A stretch of DNA of 64,000 nucleotides from Mesorhizobium sp. M1B.F.Ca.ET.045.04.1.1. GTDB taxonomy: Bacteria; Pseudomonadota; Alphaproteobacteria; Rhizobiales; Rhizobiaceae. Positions within the stretch are counted from its first letter, which is position 1; each line of letters opens with the position of its first letter. Below, piece after piece: positions 35,260-45,956 of the stretch. The notes beneath the pieces were generated by a model, which was not told where the DNA came from, did not search any database, and saw nothing but the letters and a program-made list of their open reading frames with translations. A program made the position numbers and the translations under genes. Location of the stretch: positions 2,271,001 to 2,335,000 of the forward strand of contig NZ_CP034448.1 of NCBI RefSeq assembly GCF_003952465.1. Reading direction: 5' to 3'.

Positions 35260-36146
35260 TCGCCGTCCTTGCGGTTGACAAGTGAGAACAGCGCCGAGAC
35301 GCAGACGATCAGCGACAGCATCAGCATCACAGCCATGGCCGAGCCCAGCCCGCCCTGCGCGCGTTCGATGCCGACGCGGCGAATATGGTAGGTGAGCACA
35401 TTGGTCGAGCCCACCGGCCCGCCTTGGGTGATCAGCGCCACCGGCTCGAAAACCTGCACCGCGTTGATGATGGCGATGACGGCGCTGAACAAAAGCGTGC
35501 GGCGAAGCAAGGGCAACGTGATGAAGCGGAACTGCTCTTTGCCGTTGGCGCCGTCGAGCGTCGCGGCTTCATAGAGGCTGCCGGGAATCTGCGTCAGCCC
35601 GGCGATCGCCAGCACGGTGAAGTAGCCGACCTGCTGCCAGACATTGAGCAGGACGATCGACACCAGCGGCCGAGCGCGGCGAGGAGAGCCAGGGCTGCGG
35701 GCCGATGCCGATCAGCCCGAGCAAATGGTTGAGCGGGCCTTCGCTCGGCGAATAGAGTTTCGACCAGACCAGGGCCACCGCGATCATCGGCACCATGTAG
35801 GTGGAGAACAGCACCGTCCGCAGCGCCGTGCCGCCGGGCACGTCACGCTGGTAGACCATCAGTCCGAAGACGACCGACAGCGGCAGGATGAGGACGACCG
35901 AAAGCGCGGTATAGACTGCGGTGTTGAGCAAGGCGGTCTTGAAATCGCGCCCGACCGAGGTCGGGCCGAAAATCTCGCGGAAATTACCAAGCCGGCGAAG
36001 CTCGCTTCGGAAAAAGGCGTCTGCGTCGACCAGTCGTGGAAGGAGAGCCAGATGGTGAGCAGCATCGGCAAGAGCACGAAGACGCCGATCAATGTCACGG
36101 CGGGCGCAAGCATGATGCCCGCCGGGGCACGAAAAGCTTTGGCCAT
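35256..36146 (-). pseudogene. MalF-type permease, copy 1, frameshifted
   Basis: It matches the intact gene at 43412-44302. An extra G near 35667 shifts the frame and a missing C near 35988 shifts it again, so the 296-residue protein cannot be read. Because the indels begin exactly where this copy starts to degrade toward the junction, they are more likely sequencing errors than true mutations. Confidence 0.8.
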
Positions 36147-38674
36147 TCCTATGCTTCCGATGGCTACGGGTCGAAGACCCGAGCCTATTTCGCCGCGCGC
36201 TCCAGGATCGACGTGGCACGTAGCTCTGGCCGTCTCAGTCGCTCACGTTGCGCTTATCCTGAGGCCGAGGACCTGGCCATACTGCAACGCCTCGGGACGT
36301 TGTGAGCTGGCAGGGATTCACGAGAACTCAGGCCGGACTAGGGCACGGTACGGGTCCTGGAAGGTGCCCGAGCGTCCGGCACGCCTCCTGGCCGACCAAT
36401 TAGCCGAGGGATGGAAATTCGGAGCGAGCCTGTCCTTGTGTGTCGCCTCGATATCTCGGCGCAGCTGGCGCCCAGACGCCAGCGATATAAGCACAACAAT
36501 TCGACAATCACGAGAATGTCAGGGAACATAGGCCAAGCGCCTTCTGCCGATTAATCGGGCTGCTCTAGCCCGCGGCGAGGACATTCCCGGGCAGGGCCGG
36601 GCCTTCTGCTCCCGTGCTCGCGCCCTTGGCGTGGACCACGGTCATCCAGAGATAGGAGATGATGCGGGCCTTGTCGCGGCCTCGCGGAACCACGTACTGG
36701 GGATCGGCGGACTGGCCGCCACGCCGCAGCGCTGGTGGCGAGCGTTTGCGACCTTGTCCCTAGCCTGGTCCTTCGCGTAGCGCACGCTTTCTCACCCAGT
36801 TGGCCATGATATCACTCGGCCGTGTCCTTGCGGAGACGTACCATTTACGAGGAACCGGGACCGGTTTGGCTGTTGGCGTCGGCCGTCGCCATCGCCGGAT
36901 TGCTTAGCTCCAGGAACTTTATCAAGTCTTCGTAAGAGCCCGAAGTCTCGCCGCGCCCTGGCGGATAGTCCAGCGCCCGGTCCTTGCACATCCTCGACCA
37001 GCGTTGCCACCATGAGCACACGCAGCAGCGAGGCGAAAGGATGAGACCCAGCCTGCCGCCCATGAGTGTGATTCATGCCAAAACCCTGTGGCCCTATCCT
37101 TGTTGGTCAGTTTGCGCGGCCACATCCTTGAAGTCGCCCAGCGTCTTGGCGGGCGCGGCACATGCCTGACCTCCTGAACATCCTATGTTGTGAGTCTCAG
37201 CGCGTTAGACGCGATATCCGTTCGGGATGCCGAAGAGCGTGCCGCGCGACCGAGCGGCGTGGACGACGCCGCGGCCAGCAGCGCTACTTCCCTTCATTGG
37301 CATCGCTTCGGGCGAGGGCGACGAGTTTGTCCACTTGCCCAGTTCCTTGGAGCCACAGAATCGTAGATGCCGCCGTCTATCTGTCGTGCCCGTTTCGGCG
37401 GAGGCCGCCACACCTGCCGAGCGCAGCGGAGGTACAGAAGATCGCCGAAGGGAACCGCTGCGCTACGCGTGGACGCCGGACATCCGGATTTTGCTTCGAG
37501 AATCCTTGGCCGCCGCTTTCGCAGCAGCGCGGACCGTCTCACGGGCCCAGCTGGGTATCAGATAGGAGAATGTTGACGCGTTGCGCCCAGCCCGGTTCGC
37601 GCGCAGGCCGCGGACGAGGACCCGCAGGACAAAGGAACAGCACAGAATATAATAAACGAAAAAAGAAATCAGAGCAAAAAGAAACAAACAAACATCAGAA
37701 AGCAAATACAACCAATACAACGACCAAACAAGGACACAGAAAACAGAAGAAAACACAGACGATACTAAAAACGACACGAAATAAAAGAAAAAATATAAAT
37801 GAACCAAAAAGCGATTTAGAACAATCATCAAAAAAAAGGAAAGCAAAGACAACAGCAAAAAACACAACACCAAACAAAACGATAAACGAGAAAAAAACGC
37901 TACATACAGAGATATCAGAAGCCAAGATATGATTAAGAGACAAAACAAGAAGTCAAAAAATCTATCACAGCATACCTGAAACTCTTCCAGAGACAACAAA
38001 AAAACACCAATTAATCAAAATAGATAAGAAAATTACACAAACTAAAATAGTAACACTCAAATGACATCCCCGAAATATATACACAATCTACCGGAACAAC
38101 CATAGTCAGACATAGTACAACACGCAACGGCTTTCAAGCCTACTTGAAGAGATTGGACGACGTCAGGTCAGTCACTAGAATGATCTCTCATGGAGAAAAG
38201 AGCACGCATGTAAAACTTCCTTCCCCACGGCTTCCGCGTCCCCGTCGCCTGCCGCCCCTCCCGAGGAAGCGACAGACCAAAGAAATGGGGAGACCGGGCA
38301 ATGGCAATCACGCGCGCTTGTCCCCGTCCCACCGCGGGCGCACCCTGCAGTTCTCGGCCTTTATCGGCGTGCCTCGCCGACCGCCACTGCGCCAGGAGGC
38401 ATCTATTGACGGACCTGCTGCCGGCATGCTCGAGCCGACGCAGCCACCCGTGATCGGTCTGTGCGGAGCTGGCGCACCGGGAACGGACATGCGTGCGAAG
38501 CGCGGCATACTTCGATGTCATTTAGGAGGAAAGAACCAATCGGAGCGCGATGAACTTGGTCGTATCCTCGTGATACCAAGTTCCCCCGCCCCGGGACGCT
38601 CCGGGACCTACGGCCAAGAAACCGCTTGAGCACGGCGTTGCGCGGCGGCCGCGGACCCGACATCGCGCAGGCGA
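36147..38674. other. Degraded copy of 44303-46237
   Basis: The block follows the order of the MalE-like gene, the divergent promoter region and the start of the second binding-protein gene, but with an indel or mismatch every few bases. Examples are ACCACGGTCATCCAG at 36637 versus 44711 and GAACCGCTTGAGCACGG at 38618 versus 46190. It has no credible reading frames. It is about 590 bases longer than its partner, mostly through the A-rich block. I regard it as unpolished sequence. Confidence 0.75.
37630..38135. other. A-rich, T-poor block of unknown origin
   Basis: The composition changes abruptly. In 37681-37740 there are 35 A and only 3 T in 60 bases, against about two-thirds G+C around it. 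The block replaces what should be about 240 bases equal to 45600-45838. Its apparent Lys/Thr/Asn-rich frame is not a gene. It looks like low-quality read sequence. Confidence 0.7.
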
Positions 38675-39056
38675 CCCAACATTGCGTGGAGACGCAATTC
38701 GTCCAAGTCGGCTCCGCCCTCACCTGGCCTGCCGGCAATCCTCTCCCGTATAAGTGACGGGAGAGGGGCGCTCTCAAGCGTTCGACAATCGCAACTTCTG
38801 CCAGGAAACGAGCCGGGCGCCGCGGCCGTCCGCCTTCTCCCGATCACTATACGGAGAGAAGGTGCCGGCAGGCGGATGAGGGGCAGCCGCCAGCGCTAGG
38901 AAAATCGCGCAAACTGATCGAACCCCTTCGACAAATGCCGTGCAAGGCTGCGCGAGTTGCGGTCGTTTTCACAAAACAATGGAATACACTGTTCGAAATT
39001 GGCGGAGCGCCCCTATTAGTCGCCGGCCAATGACAGCCTCGGGGAGGAATCGAAAC

Positions 39057-40243
39057 ATGGTCCATGCAACCGCTAACGGAACCTCGCGCAAGCGCCTGAC
39101 GGTCGGCATGGTCGGGGGCGGCCGCAGCCCTTCATCGCGCTGTGCACCGGCTGGCCATGCGGCTCGACGACCAGATCGCCCTCGTGGCGGGCGCGCTGTC
39201 TTCCGATCCGGAGAACGCAGCCGCCTCGGCGCCGAGATCGGCATCGCACCCGAGCGCAGCTATGCCGATTACCGTGCCATGGCGAAAGCCGAAGCGGCGC
39301 GGCCGGACGGCATCGAGGCGGTGGTCGTCGTCACGCCCAACCATCTGCATGCGCCGATCGCGACCGCCTTCCTCGAGGCCGGCATCGACGTCATCTGCGA
39401 CAAGCCGCTATCGACGACGCTTGCCGAGGCCGAGGCGCTGGTGACGCTAACCAAGCGAAGAAGCGCCGCTTCGTCGTCACGCTCAACAACACCGGCTACG
39501 CCATGGTGCGCCAGGCGCGCGAGATGGTGGCGGCGGGCGCGCTCGGCCGCATCGTTTCCGTGCATGGCGCCTATATGCAGGACTGGCTGACGGCAGCCGA
39601 TCGACGCGCAAGGCAGAAGCAGGCCGAATGGCGCACCGACCCGGCGCGCGCCGGGCAGTCGCGGTGCTTGCCGACATCGGCGTGCATGCCTTCAACCTGG
39701 CGAGCTTCATCTCCGGCTTCGAGGCGGAGGCGGTCTCGGCCGACCTTTTCACCGCCGTGCCCGGCCGGCGGCTCGACGACAATGCGCATGTGCTGGTGCG
39801 CTGGATGGGCGGCGCGCACGGCACGATCCTCGCCAGCCAGACCTCGCCGGCCACTACAACGACCTCTCGGTGCGCATCTATGGCGACAAGGCCGGGCTCG
39901 AATGGTCGGGCCACGCGGCCGGAGGAGCTGCGCTTCTCGCCCATGGCGAGGAGAACGCGCACGCTGGCTGCGCGGCGGCCACGGATCGACGGCCGGAAGC
40001 CCGGCGCGGTCTCGCGCACGGCCGGCCGCGCATCCCGAGGGCTATATCGAGCCTTCGCCAATTTCTACCGCCGACGCCGCCGACATCATCCTGCGCGGCA
40101 TCGTTCGGGGCGAGGGGTCCGATACGGCACGCGTGGCGCAGGTGCCCGACGTGGTCGACGGTGCGCGCGGCGTGAAGTTCGTGGCGGCGGCGGTGGAGTC
40201 GAACGCGGCAGGCGGCGTGTGGATAGCGGCGAGGTTTGAGTGA
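39057..40243 (+). pseudogene. Gfo/Idh/MocA oxidoreductase, damaged copy 2
   Basis: It has the same gene start (GGGGAGGAATCGAAACATGG) and stop as 30900-32084, but with many single-base losses and gains (for example CGCAGCCCTTCATCGCGC for CGCAGCGCCTTCATCGGCGC at 39124). These break the frame repeatedly. It is probably an assembly or read artefact. Confidence 0.8.
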
Positions 40244-40327
40244 GGGGGCAGTCGCACTCTTGACGGCTTGCCGAACTCGGCCTCCGATGGCCGCAAACGC
40301 AGTTTGATGAAGCTGCTTGGGTGAACC

Positions 40328-40974
40328 ATGAAGCGCGCGCAGATCGAAGAGCAGAACCGTTACCTCCTGCGGCGCCAGCGCGAATTCCGCCAGGCCGCCG
40401 ATGTCGTCACGCAGTCCTGGATGGCGTTCCCCGAGATCGAGGCGATCGCTGTCATAGGGTCAGTGGCAAAACCGCTCTGGAAGGAGGTCCCCGGTTCAGC
40501 GAATTCCGCCGCGCGCGCATCGAGGTCTGGCACGAGTGCGGCGATCTCGATCTGGCGGTGTGGATCGACTCGCAACATCGGCTCGGCGAGTTGCGCCGCG
40601 CGGGAGCCGCCTCGCTGCGAAAGGCCTTCGAGGCAGGCGTGGGCATCAGCGTCGCCAACCATCAGCTCGACGTATTCCTGTTCGAGCCCGGCAGCGACCG
40701 CTACCTTGGCCGGCTCTGTTCCTTCAGCCAATGTCCGAAAGGAAAGGAAGACTGTCTGGTTCCCGGTTGCGGAGCGATACCCTTCAACAAGCGTATTGCG
40801 GATTTCCAACCTTACGCCGACCTCCTGGCACCGGTCCGCTATTCGACGCTCTACCAGCGGGATGCCGGCTTGCTGCGTTCCGCGCTCGACTTGCCGAATG
40901 TCGATGGGCAAGCACCCGGCGTGACAGTTCTCTCTGATCGGCTCTTGCGGGCGGGGCCTGGCCCTTCGGATTGA
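40328..40974 (+). pseudogene. Nucleotidyltransferase-fold gene, copy 2, one frameshift
   Basis: It is identical to 32169-32816 except that a run of five C is four C at about 40489-40492, shifting the frame after residue 54. It is probably a homopolymer error near the duplication junction. Confidence 0.8.
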
Positions 40975-40978
40975 TCAC

Positions 40979-41599
40979 TCAGCATGCCCATTGCGGCAGG
41001 GGATCCGTCCGTCCGCGCTCGTCGCCGATTAAGGGTGAAAGCCCGTCAAGCACCAGGCTCCGGAACATGGCGTCGACCTCAGACGGCAGCAGTCCAGGCT
41101 TCCGCTCGAACCACCAGCTCAGAGCCGTCAGGAAGGCTCCGACGATGAATTGCACGACGAAGTCGCGCGGGATGGCATCGTCTCGGAGCGTCGAGGACAG
41201 CTCTTGCCGGACCATTTCCGACAGGATCAGGCGGATCTCGTTGTCCGTCACGGCGCCGCCTCGCCCGCCGATCATCGTCCGGTAGTGGTCGGCATACCGG
41301 GCCGCATGTTCGAACATGGCCGTGCTGAAGCCAAGCGGGTCGTCGTGTGATGCTTCAGCTGTTGCAGGCGCCGCGGATTGCGCCTCTTTCAGCTCTTCCC
41401 GAAGCAGCTGGAAGCCGCTGCGCAGGAGATCCTCCTTGCCGGTATAGTGCGCATAGAAGGTCGAGCGGCCGACATCGGCTTCATCGATGATGTCCTGCAC
41501 CGAGAGGGCCTCATAGCCCTTGCGCAGCATGAGCGCCAGCAGCGCCTGGTGAAGGGCCTTGCGCGTACGGGCGGCCCGTCGATCGATTCCGCGCGGCAT
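40979..41599 (-). CDS. TetR/AcrR-family regulator, copy 2
   Basis: It matches 32817-33443 over nearly its whole length, but two missing bases near 40990-41000 change the last residues (ending PLPQWAC). The HTH and ligand domains are unchanged. It is likely the same single gene seen twice. Confidence 0.75.
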   Translation of the reverse strand: MPRGIDRRAARTRKALHQALLALMLRKGYEALSVQDIIDEADVGRSTFYAHYTGKEDLLRSGFQLLREELKEAQSAAPATAEASHDDPLGFSTAMFEHAARYADHYRTMIGGRGGAVTDNEIRLILSEMVRQELSSTLRDDAIPRDFVVQFIVGAFLTALSWWFERKPGLLPSEVDAMFRSLVLDGLSPLIGDERGRTDPLPQWAC

Positions 41600-41834
41600 G
41601 AATCACTCCTCCCTTTGCCAATCCGCTCCCTTCTCTGCACGTTTTCCAGGACGGCAGGCCCGGATTGTCCACTAACGGACGTTCCAGTTGCATCGTCCGT
41701 CGAAAATTCCGGACAGAGTGTCCATTATCATACGCATTGTTTCGAAGCTTCACCAGTTGGCAGCCACTGTACCGGCATTCGCCAGCTTGGCGCTGTTGAA
41801 GATCTGGCGCTTTCGAAGAAAGGACGTGACGGAC

Positions 41835-42494
41835 ATGCATCATATGCGAAGCGAAGTGCGTACCGCTGAAACCGCAATCGGCCCGGAAGCCAACAAGGGC
41901 ATCGGCTTCCCGCGTCTTTACGACCTGCTCGTTCTCGTGCTGACGCGTGGGCGGGACCTGGCCTATCGCGACGCTCTGCTCGATCTGGCCGGCCTGGCGC
42001 CGGGCTTCCAACTGCTGGACGTCGGATGCGGCACCGGCACGCAGGCGATTTCGGCCTGGCGCCGCGTGCAACCCGGTGGATCGGTGGTTGGCGTCGACGT
42101 CTCCGAAAAGATGCTTGCCGCCGCTCGCCGCAAGGCGAGCCGGGCTGGCCTCGATATCGCGTTTCATCATGCCGATGCGGCCGAATTGCCCTTCGAGGAC
42201 GGACGCTTCGATGCGGTCACTTTCACCACGGTGCTGCACATGGTGCCGGAAGCACGACGCAGCCTTTGCCTGCGCGAGGCGGCTCGCGTCCTGCCGCCCG
42301 GCGGACGGCTGTTGCTGATCGATTATGCCGGCCCCGTCAGCGAGCGTGGACACATGTCGGCAAAGCACGGCCTGCATGGCCAGTTCGACCTGCATCGCCT
42401 CCGCGAACCGCTGGCGGCGGCGGGCTTCGAGCGCATTGAAAGTGGCCCGCTCGGCTGGCTCGGCCTGCATTTCCTGCGCGGTATCAAGGTGTGA
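41835..42494 (+). CDS. Class I SAM-dependent methyltransferase, copy 2
   Basis: It encodes the same 219 residues as 33679-34338, with motif LLDVGCGTGTQAI and the same upstream operators. See the first copy for function. Confidence 0.85.
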   Translation: MHHMRSEVRTAETAIGPEANKGIGFPRLYDLLVLVLTRGRDLAYRDALLDLAGLAPGFQLLDVGCGTGTQAISAWRRVQPGGSVVGVDVSEKMLAAARRKASRAGLDIAFHHADAAELPFEDGRFDAVTFTTVLHMVPEARRSLCLREAARVLPPGGRLLLIDYAGPVSERGHMSAKHGLHGQFDLHRLREPLAAAGFERIESGPLGWLGLHFLRGIKV

Positions 42495-42554
42495 GGATTG
42501 CGGCAACGCCGCTGGTGGCTGCAGGCGTCCGACATGAACCTATGGCCGAACGAC

Positions 42555-43415
42555 TTACCCCTTGATAGCTGAACCCACGATCGAGTCGACGAAGAAGCGC
42601 TGCAGGAAGACGAACAGGACGAGCGGCGGCAGCACGGCGAGCGTTGCGCCGGCCATCACCAGGCCGGTGTTGACAGCGCCGCGGTTGTAGCTGAGCAGCC
42701 GGCTCAGGCTGATGACGATCGGATAGGCGTCGGCATTGCCCTGCAGCACGGTGAGCGGCCAGAGATAGCTGTTCCAGTGGTAGACGAAGGCGAACAACGC
42801 GAGGGCGGCGATCGCCGGCGCGACGCTCGGCGCCACGATCTTGAACAGGATGAGCAGTTCGGAGGCGCCGTCCATGCGCGCGGCGTCGATCAGGTCGTCC
42901 GGCACGCCGGCGATGAACTGGCGCATTAGGAAGATGCCGAAGGCGTTGGCGAGGTTGGGCACGATGATGCCGGCGAGGCTGGCGTTGAGCCCGAGCGAGC
43001 CGACCATGCGGTAGAGTGGGATCAGCGTGACGATCGGCGGCAGGAACATGGTGGCGATCAGCAGCGAGAACAGCAGCGAGCGGCCTGGGAAGGAATATTT
43101 GGCAAAGGCATAGCCGGCCATCATGCTGGTCGCCAGGATGCCGGCGGTGGTGACCGAAGCGATGACCAAGGAATTCCACATCGAGCGGCCGAGATTGATG
43201 ACGCCGGCGACCTTTTCGTACGCCTCGAGCGTCGGCGCGTGCGGGATCCAGACTGGCGGCACCTGCATGGTCTCGGCCGGCGTCTTCAGGCTGGAAAGCA
43301 CCATCCAGGCCAGTGGAAAGGCGGAGGCCACGGCGACCAGGAGCATCGCCGTTGCAAGCAAGGCCTTGCGGCCCGAGGGGCGCTTGCGGGTGAGCGAACG
43401 GGCGGCCGTACTCAT
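42555..43415 (-). CDS. Sugar ABC transporter permease (MalG-type), copy 2
   Basis: It encodes the same 286 residues as 34399-35259. Here it follows an intact MalF-type gene (4-base overlap at 43412-43415) and an intact binding-protein gene, giving the true operon order on the minus strand: binding protein, MalF-type, MalG-type. Confidence 0.92.
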   Translation of the reverse strand: MSTAARSLTRKRPSGRKALLATAMLLVAVASAFPLAWMVLSSLKTPAETMQVPPVWIPHAPTLEAYEKVAGVINLGRSMWNSLVIASVTTAGILATSMMAGYAFAKYSFPGRSLLFSLLIATMFLPPIVTLIPLYRMVGSLGLNASLAGIIVPNLANAFGIFLMRQFIAGVPDDLIDAARMDGASELLILFKIVAPSVAPAIAALALFAFVYHWNSYLWPLTVLQGNADAYPIVISLSRLLSYNRGAVNTGLVMAGATLAVLPPLVLFVFLQRFFVDSIVGSAIKG

Positions 43416-44302
43416 TCGCCGTCCTTGCGGTTGACAAGTGAGAACAGCGCCGAGACGCAGACGATCAGCGACAGCATCAGCATCACAGCCATGGCCGAGC
43501 CCAGCCCGCCCTGCGCGCGTTCGATGCCGACGCGGCGAATATGGTAGGTGAGCACATTGGTCGAGCCCACCGGCCCGCCTTGGGTGATCAGCGCCACCGG
43601 CTCGAAAACCTGCACCGCGTTGATGATGGCGATGACGGCGCTGAACAAAAGCGTGCGGCGAAGCAAGGGCAACGTGATGAAGCGGAACTGCTCTTTGCCG
43701 TTGGCGCCGTCGAGCGTCGCGGCTTCATAGAGGCTGCCGGGAATCTGCGTCAGCCCGGCGATCGCCAGCACGGTGAAGTAGCCGACCTGCTGCCAGACAT
43801 TGAGCAGGACGATCGACACCAGCGCCGAGCGCGGCGAGGAGAGCCAGGGCTGCGGGCCGATGCCGATCAGCCCGAGCAAATGGTTGAGCGGGCCTTCGCT
43901 CGGCGAATAGAGTTTCGACCAGACCAGGGCCACCGCGATCATCGGCACCATGTAGGTGGAGAACAGCACCGTCCGCAGCGCCGTGCCGCCGGGCACGTCA
44001 CGCTGGTAGACCATCAGTCCGAAGACGACCGACAGCGGCAGGATGAGGACGACCGAAAGCGCGGTATAGACTGCGGTGTTGAGCAAGGCGGTCTTGAAAT
44101 CGCGCCCGACCGAGGTCGGGCCGAAAATCTCGCGGAAATTACCAAGCCCGGCGAAGCTCGCTTCGGAAAAAGGCGTCTGCGTCGACCAGTCGTGGAAGGA
44201 GAGCCAGATGGTGAGCAGCATCGGCAAGAGCACGAAGACGCCGATCAATGTCACGGCGGGCGCAAGCATGATGCCCGCCGGGGCACGAAAAGCTTTGGCC
44301 AT
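43412..44302 (-). CDS. Sugar ABC transporter permease (MalF-type)
   Basis: The intact 296-residue permease has a first membrane helix in APAVTLIGVFVLLPMLLTIW, further helices, and an EAA loop GSLYEAATLDGANGKEQFRF. It forms the membrane channel with the MalG-type partner. It starts 38 bases after the binding-protein stop. It is the reliable version of the gene broken at 35256-36146. Confidence 0.93.
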   Translation of the reverse strand: MAKAFRAPAGIMLAPAVTLIGVFVLLPMLLTIWLSFHDWSTQTPFSEASFAGLGNFREIFGPTSVGRDFKTALLNTAVYTALSVVLILPLSVVFGLMVYQRDVPGGTALRTVLFSTYMVPMIAVALVWSKLYSPSEGPLNHLLGLIGIGPQPWLSSPRSALVSIVLLNVWQQVGYFTVLAIAGLTQIPGSLYEAATLDGANGKEQFRFITLPLLRRTLLFSAVIAIINAVQVFEPVALITQGGPVGSTNVLTYHIRRVGIERAQGGLGSAMAVMLMLSLIVCVSALFSLVNRKDGE

Positions 44303-44340
44303 TCCTATGCTTCCGATGGCTACGGGTCGAAGACCCGAGC

Positions 44341-45633
44341 CTATTTCGCCGCGCGCTCCAGGATCGACGTGGCGTCGGCCTCAGCGCTCACTTGCGCATC
44401 CTTGGCCGAGACCTGGCCATACTGCAACGCCTCGAGCGTTTGCTGCAGGGATTCCGAGAACTCCTGGCCGCCGGGCACGACGGGGAAGGGCCGAGCGTCG
44501 GCCAGCACGCTGACATAGCCGGAGAGGAATTCGGAGCCGAGCTTGTCCTTGTGCGCCTCGATATCGGAGCTGCGCGAGGGCAGGATGCCCATCGACATCA
44601 GGATGTCGGACATGGCCGAAGCGCCGTTCTTGCCGGATTTCGGGCTGTTCAGCCAGGCGAGGAATTCCCAGGCCGCCTTCTGCTCGGCCTCGCCCGCCTT
44701 GGCGTTGACCACGGTCATCCAGGAATAGGAGATCGAATGCGGCTTGTCGCCGCTCGGGCCGACGGGGATCGGCGCGGTGGCGACGTTTGCGAACTTGTCC
44801 CCCATGCCGGTCTTGAGCGCGCTTTCCCACCAGTTGGCCATGATGATCATGCCGGTCTTGCCGGAGACGAAATTGTCGAGGAACGGACCGGTGGTGTTGG
44901 CGTCGGCCGTCGCCATCGCCGGATTGCTTGCTCCGGACTTTATCAAGTCTTCGTAGAGCCCGAAGGTCTCGCCGGCCTGGGGACTGTCCAGCGCCGGCTT
45001 GCCATCCTTGACCAGGTTGCCACCATTGGACACGAGCAGCGAGGCGAAAGGATGGACCACGCCTGCCGCCCATGAGTTGATCATGCCAAAACCCTGCTGG
45101 CCCTTATCCTTGTTGGTCAGTTTTGCCGCGGCATCCTTGAATTCGGCCCAGGTCTTGGGCGGCGCGGCAATGCCTGCCTCCTTGAACAGTTCCTTGTTGT
45201 AGTTCAGCGCGTAGACGTCGATTTCGTTCGGGATGCCGTAGAGCGTGCCGCCGACCGAGGCGGCGCTGACGACGCCCGCCGGCCAGGCGCTCTTCACCTC
45301 ATTGGCTATCGCTTCGGGCGCAGGGGCGACGAGTTTGTCCCTTGCCAGTTCCGGCAGCCACAGATCGTAGATGCCGCCGATCGTCGGCCCGTCGGAGGAG
45401 CCGCCCTGCGAGCGCAGCGTGGTCAGAAGATCGCCGAAGGGAACCGCGCGCACGGTGACGCCGACATCCGGATTTTGCTTCGAAAAATCCTTGGCCGCCG
45501 CTTCGAGCAGCGCGACCGTCTCCGGCGACCAGTGGGTCAGATAGGAGATGTTGACCGATTGCGCCCAGCCGGTCGCGGGAAGCGCGACGAGACCCGCGGC
45601 AAGAGCCAGTTTCGAGATCCAGGCAGACGACAT
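44341..45633 (-). CDS. Sugar ABC transporter substrate-binding protein (MalE/UgpB-like)
   Basis: The 430-residue periplasmic protein has a signal peptide at 1-22 (SKLALAAGLVALPATGWAQ), followed by the extracellular-binding-protein family 1 pattern: THWSPETVALLEAAAKDFSKQ, GTLYGIPNEIDVYALNYNKELF, PFLDNFVSGKTGMIIMANWW. It delivers a sugar or polyol to the two permeases downstream. ATG 45633 is chosen because GGAGG lies six bases before it; an in-frame ATG two codons earlier lacks spacing. A badly degraded duplicate spans about 36185-37630. Confidence 0.92.
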   Translation of the reverse strand: MSSAWISKLALAAGLVALPATGWAQSVNISYLTHWSPETVALLEAAAKDFSKQNPDVGVTVRAVPFGDLLTTLRSQGGSSDGPTIGGIYDLWLPELARDKLVAPAPEAIANEVKSAWPAGVVSAASVGGTLYGIPNEIDVYALNYNKELFKEAGIAAPPKTWAEFKDAAAKLTNKDKGQQGFGMINSWAAGVVHPFASLLVSNGGNLVKDGKPALDSPQAGETFGLYEDLIKSGASNPAMATADANTTGPFLDNFVSGKTGMIIMANWWESALKTGMGDKFANVATAPIPVGPSGDKPHSISYSWMTVVNAKAGEAEQKAAWEFLAWLNSPKSGKNGASAMSDILMSMGILPSRSSDIEAHKDKLGSEFLSGYVSVLADARPFPVVPGGQEFSESLQQTLEALQYGQVSAKDAQVSAEADATSILERAAK

Positions 45634-45771
45634 CGGCATCCTCCACACAAGCCGCGACAGAAGCGACGACGTTATGACAAGTTTGATCTCGGGCGCAAGC
45701 CCCAACGTGAGAACGTTCGGTTGGCGCTTGTGGGTCAAAAATCTTCAGCAACCGCTCTTCGGAAATTTATG

Positions 45772-45784
45772 TATGAAATTCATA
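45772..45784. promoter_or_regulatory. Palindrome TATGAAATTCATA between divergent binding-protein genes
   Basis: It is an odd-length dyad in the lower-GC 323-base gap 45634-45956. It is a candidate operator for the GntR-family regulator encoded in the downstream operon. The gap also holds the ribosome site GGGAGAACCGG for the plus-strand gene. I see no further gene there. Confidence 0.4.
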
Positions 45785-45956
45785 TGGATAACATTGCCAT
45801 CCCCGTTTCACTCGCGACTGTCAGATAGTCACCCACGGCTTTCAGGCTCTTGCGATTGGCGTCATGTCGTTATAATGACTTTATGAAAAAGCAGATGACT
45901 CTCCCGCGGCTTCCTGCCGCGCGGCCCAGAAACAGAAAAAATGGGAGAACCGGCAA

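Larger units (their letters stand above)
30507..38674. repeat. Left copy of a tandem duplication (about 8.16 kb)
   Basis: Bases 30507 onward match 38675 onward in the same order; the offset is 8156 across the clean part (33.5-35.6 kb). This copy is clean to about 35660 and then decays: a 1-base insertion near 35667, growing indels after 36150, an A-rich block, and recognisable but broken sequence up to 38674. There it ends at a point equal to 46237. At the junction GACATCGCGCAG is followed by GCGACCCAAC, the sequence found at 30507. Confidence 0.85.

Noticed and set aside
37162..37932. A 256-codon frame ending in a Lys/Thr/Asn-rich tail
   Set aside because: It runs from degraded duplicate sequence into the A-rich block; composition and context show it is not a gene.
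38675..44302. A second set of oxidoreductase, nucleotidyltransferase, TetR, methyltransferase and permease genes as true paralogues
   Set aside because: Sequence is identical where quality is good and damaged only near the junction, so one locus read twice is more likely than paralogy.
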